From: Chloroflexota bacterium
GTDB taxonomy: Bacteria > Chloroflexota > Ktedonobacteria > Ktedonobacterales > Ktedonobacteraceae
Assembly (NCBI GenBank): GCA_005881495.1
Contig: VBHI01000113.1
Coordinates: 1-5,545, forward strand
Direction of reading: 5' to 3'
Length of the DNA: 5,545 bases
The position numbers were made by a program, and so were the translations under genes. Position 1 is the first letter of the stretch. The number at the start of each line of letters is the position of its first letter. This document shows positions 5,219 through 5,545 of this stretch, in pieces. Under the pieces are notes generated by a model. It did not search any database and was not told where the DNA came from. It saw nothing but the letters and a program-made list of their open reading frames with translations.

Positions 5219-5545
5219 ATGGCCGAGGATCAGCCTATTTATCTCAGTCCAGAAGATAATTTAACGATTGTACGAGAACGTTTGGAGAAAACGGCTAATA
5301 GGCGTATTGTACTTATTGTTCCTGCAGAAACGCAGTTGCGTAGCAATGTGAGCTGGCGTTTGCTGTATACCGCCGCGGGAGAGCTTGGCAAAGATATCTT
5401 AATCGTAAGTCCTGATCGCCAGATCCGTTCGGTTGCCAAAGACGCTGGCTTTAGAACGGCTGACCTGCATGGGTCAACCACTACCGCAAAGTCGCGCGGC
5501 GGCAGCAGTCCCAGCCGTGTTGGTCTGGGCGGCAAGACAGCGCCA
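5219..5545 (+). CDS. N-terminal part of a protein of unknown function, downstream of the FtsA-like gene (runs off right edge)
   Basis: 109 codons are visible and open to the window end. The sequence begins MAEDQPIYLSPEDNLTIVRERLEK, then RRIVLIVPAE (beta strand), SWRLLYTAAGELGKDILIVSPDRQIRSVAKDAGFRTADL, then a low-complexity Ser/Gly/Arg/Thr stretch from about residue 84. The pattern 'YLxPEDxxxxVxxRL, RRxxLxVP, LRLLxxxAxxxGKxxxxVSxDxxxRxxAxxAGF' is that of an alpha/beta domain I associate with long Chloroflexota proteins, some of which are annotated as baseplate J-like because of their C-terminal part; that part is not in the window. No signal peptide or membrane segment in the visible part. 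The ATG at 5219 is chosen with GGGGGTGA ending 10 nt upstream and AAAGGG closer; an in-frame GTG at 5207 is a possible but less likely start. Function not known. Confidence 0.75.
   Translation, partial: MAEDQPIYLSPEDNLTIVRERLEKTANRRIVLIVPAETQLRSNVSWRLLYTAAGELGKDILIVSPDRQIRSVAKDAGFRTADLHGSTTTAKSRGGSSPSRVGLGGKTAP

Noticed and set aside
5239..5535. 98-residue minus-strand reading frame at the right edge
   Set aside because: Shadow of the plus-strand gene starting at 5219, which has a good ribosome-binding site, operon spacing and a recognisable alpha/beta pattern.

Overview
The window looks like ordinary chromosomal DNA from a bacterium, most likely a Chloroflexota (Ktedonobacteria-like) genome. 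This guess rests on three things. The alanyl-tRNA synthetase carries a CxxxxCxxxCxC cysteine cluster in its catalytic domain. An FtsA-like actin-fold gene is followed by a protein of a type I associate with Chloroflexota. A GTAGGGGCGACCC-type palindromic intergenic repeat is also present. No 16S or other marker is here to fix the lineage.

Left part (1-863, minus strand). The window opens inside a HAD-superfamily phosphohydrolase whose N-terminal 67 codons are visible (start at 202, running off the left edge). To its right, 118 bp away, is a complete 180-residue P-loop kinase (863-321) that resembles the 5'-kinase module of bacterial polynucleotide kinase-phosphatase (Pnkp), but without phosphatase or ligase modules. 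A possible minus-strand promoter and an 11-bp stem lie between the two.

Middle (864-3740). A 234-bp divergent region separates the kinase from alaS (GTG start at 1098, 880 residues, all hallmark motifs intact). A good plus-strand promoter (TTGCGA, 17 bp, extended TATAAT) sits directly over the kinase ribosome-binding site. It would give alaS a leader of about 200 nt with short inverted repeats, two of which are mutually exclusive.

Right part (3741-5545, plus strand). After alaS comes a 53-bp palindromic repeat, then an FtsA/PilM-superfamily actin-like ATPase (446 residues). It is followed 23 bp later by the 5' part of a second gene, with 109 codons visible, which is probably in the same operon and of unknown function. 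No ftsZ, ftsQ, pilN or pilO is visible, so the role of the actin-like protein is open.

I found no RNA gene, CRISPR array, insertion sequence or attachment site. I see no clearly new system. The points most worth a second look are the stand-alone Pnkp-like kinase, the actin-like protein with its unknown operon partner, and the alaS leader.
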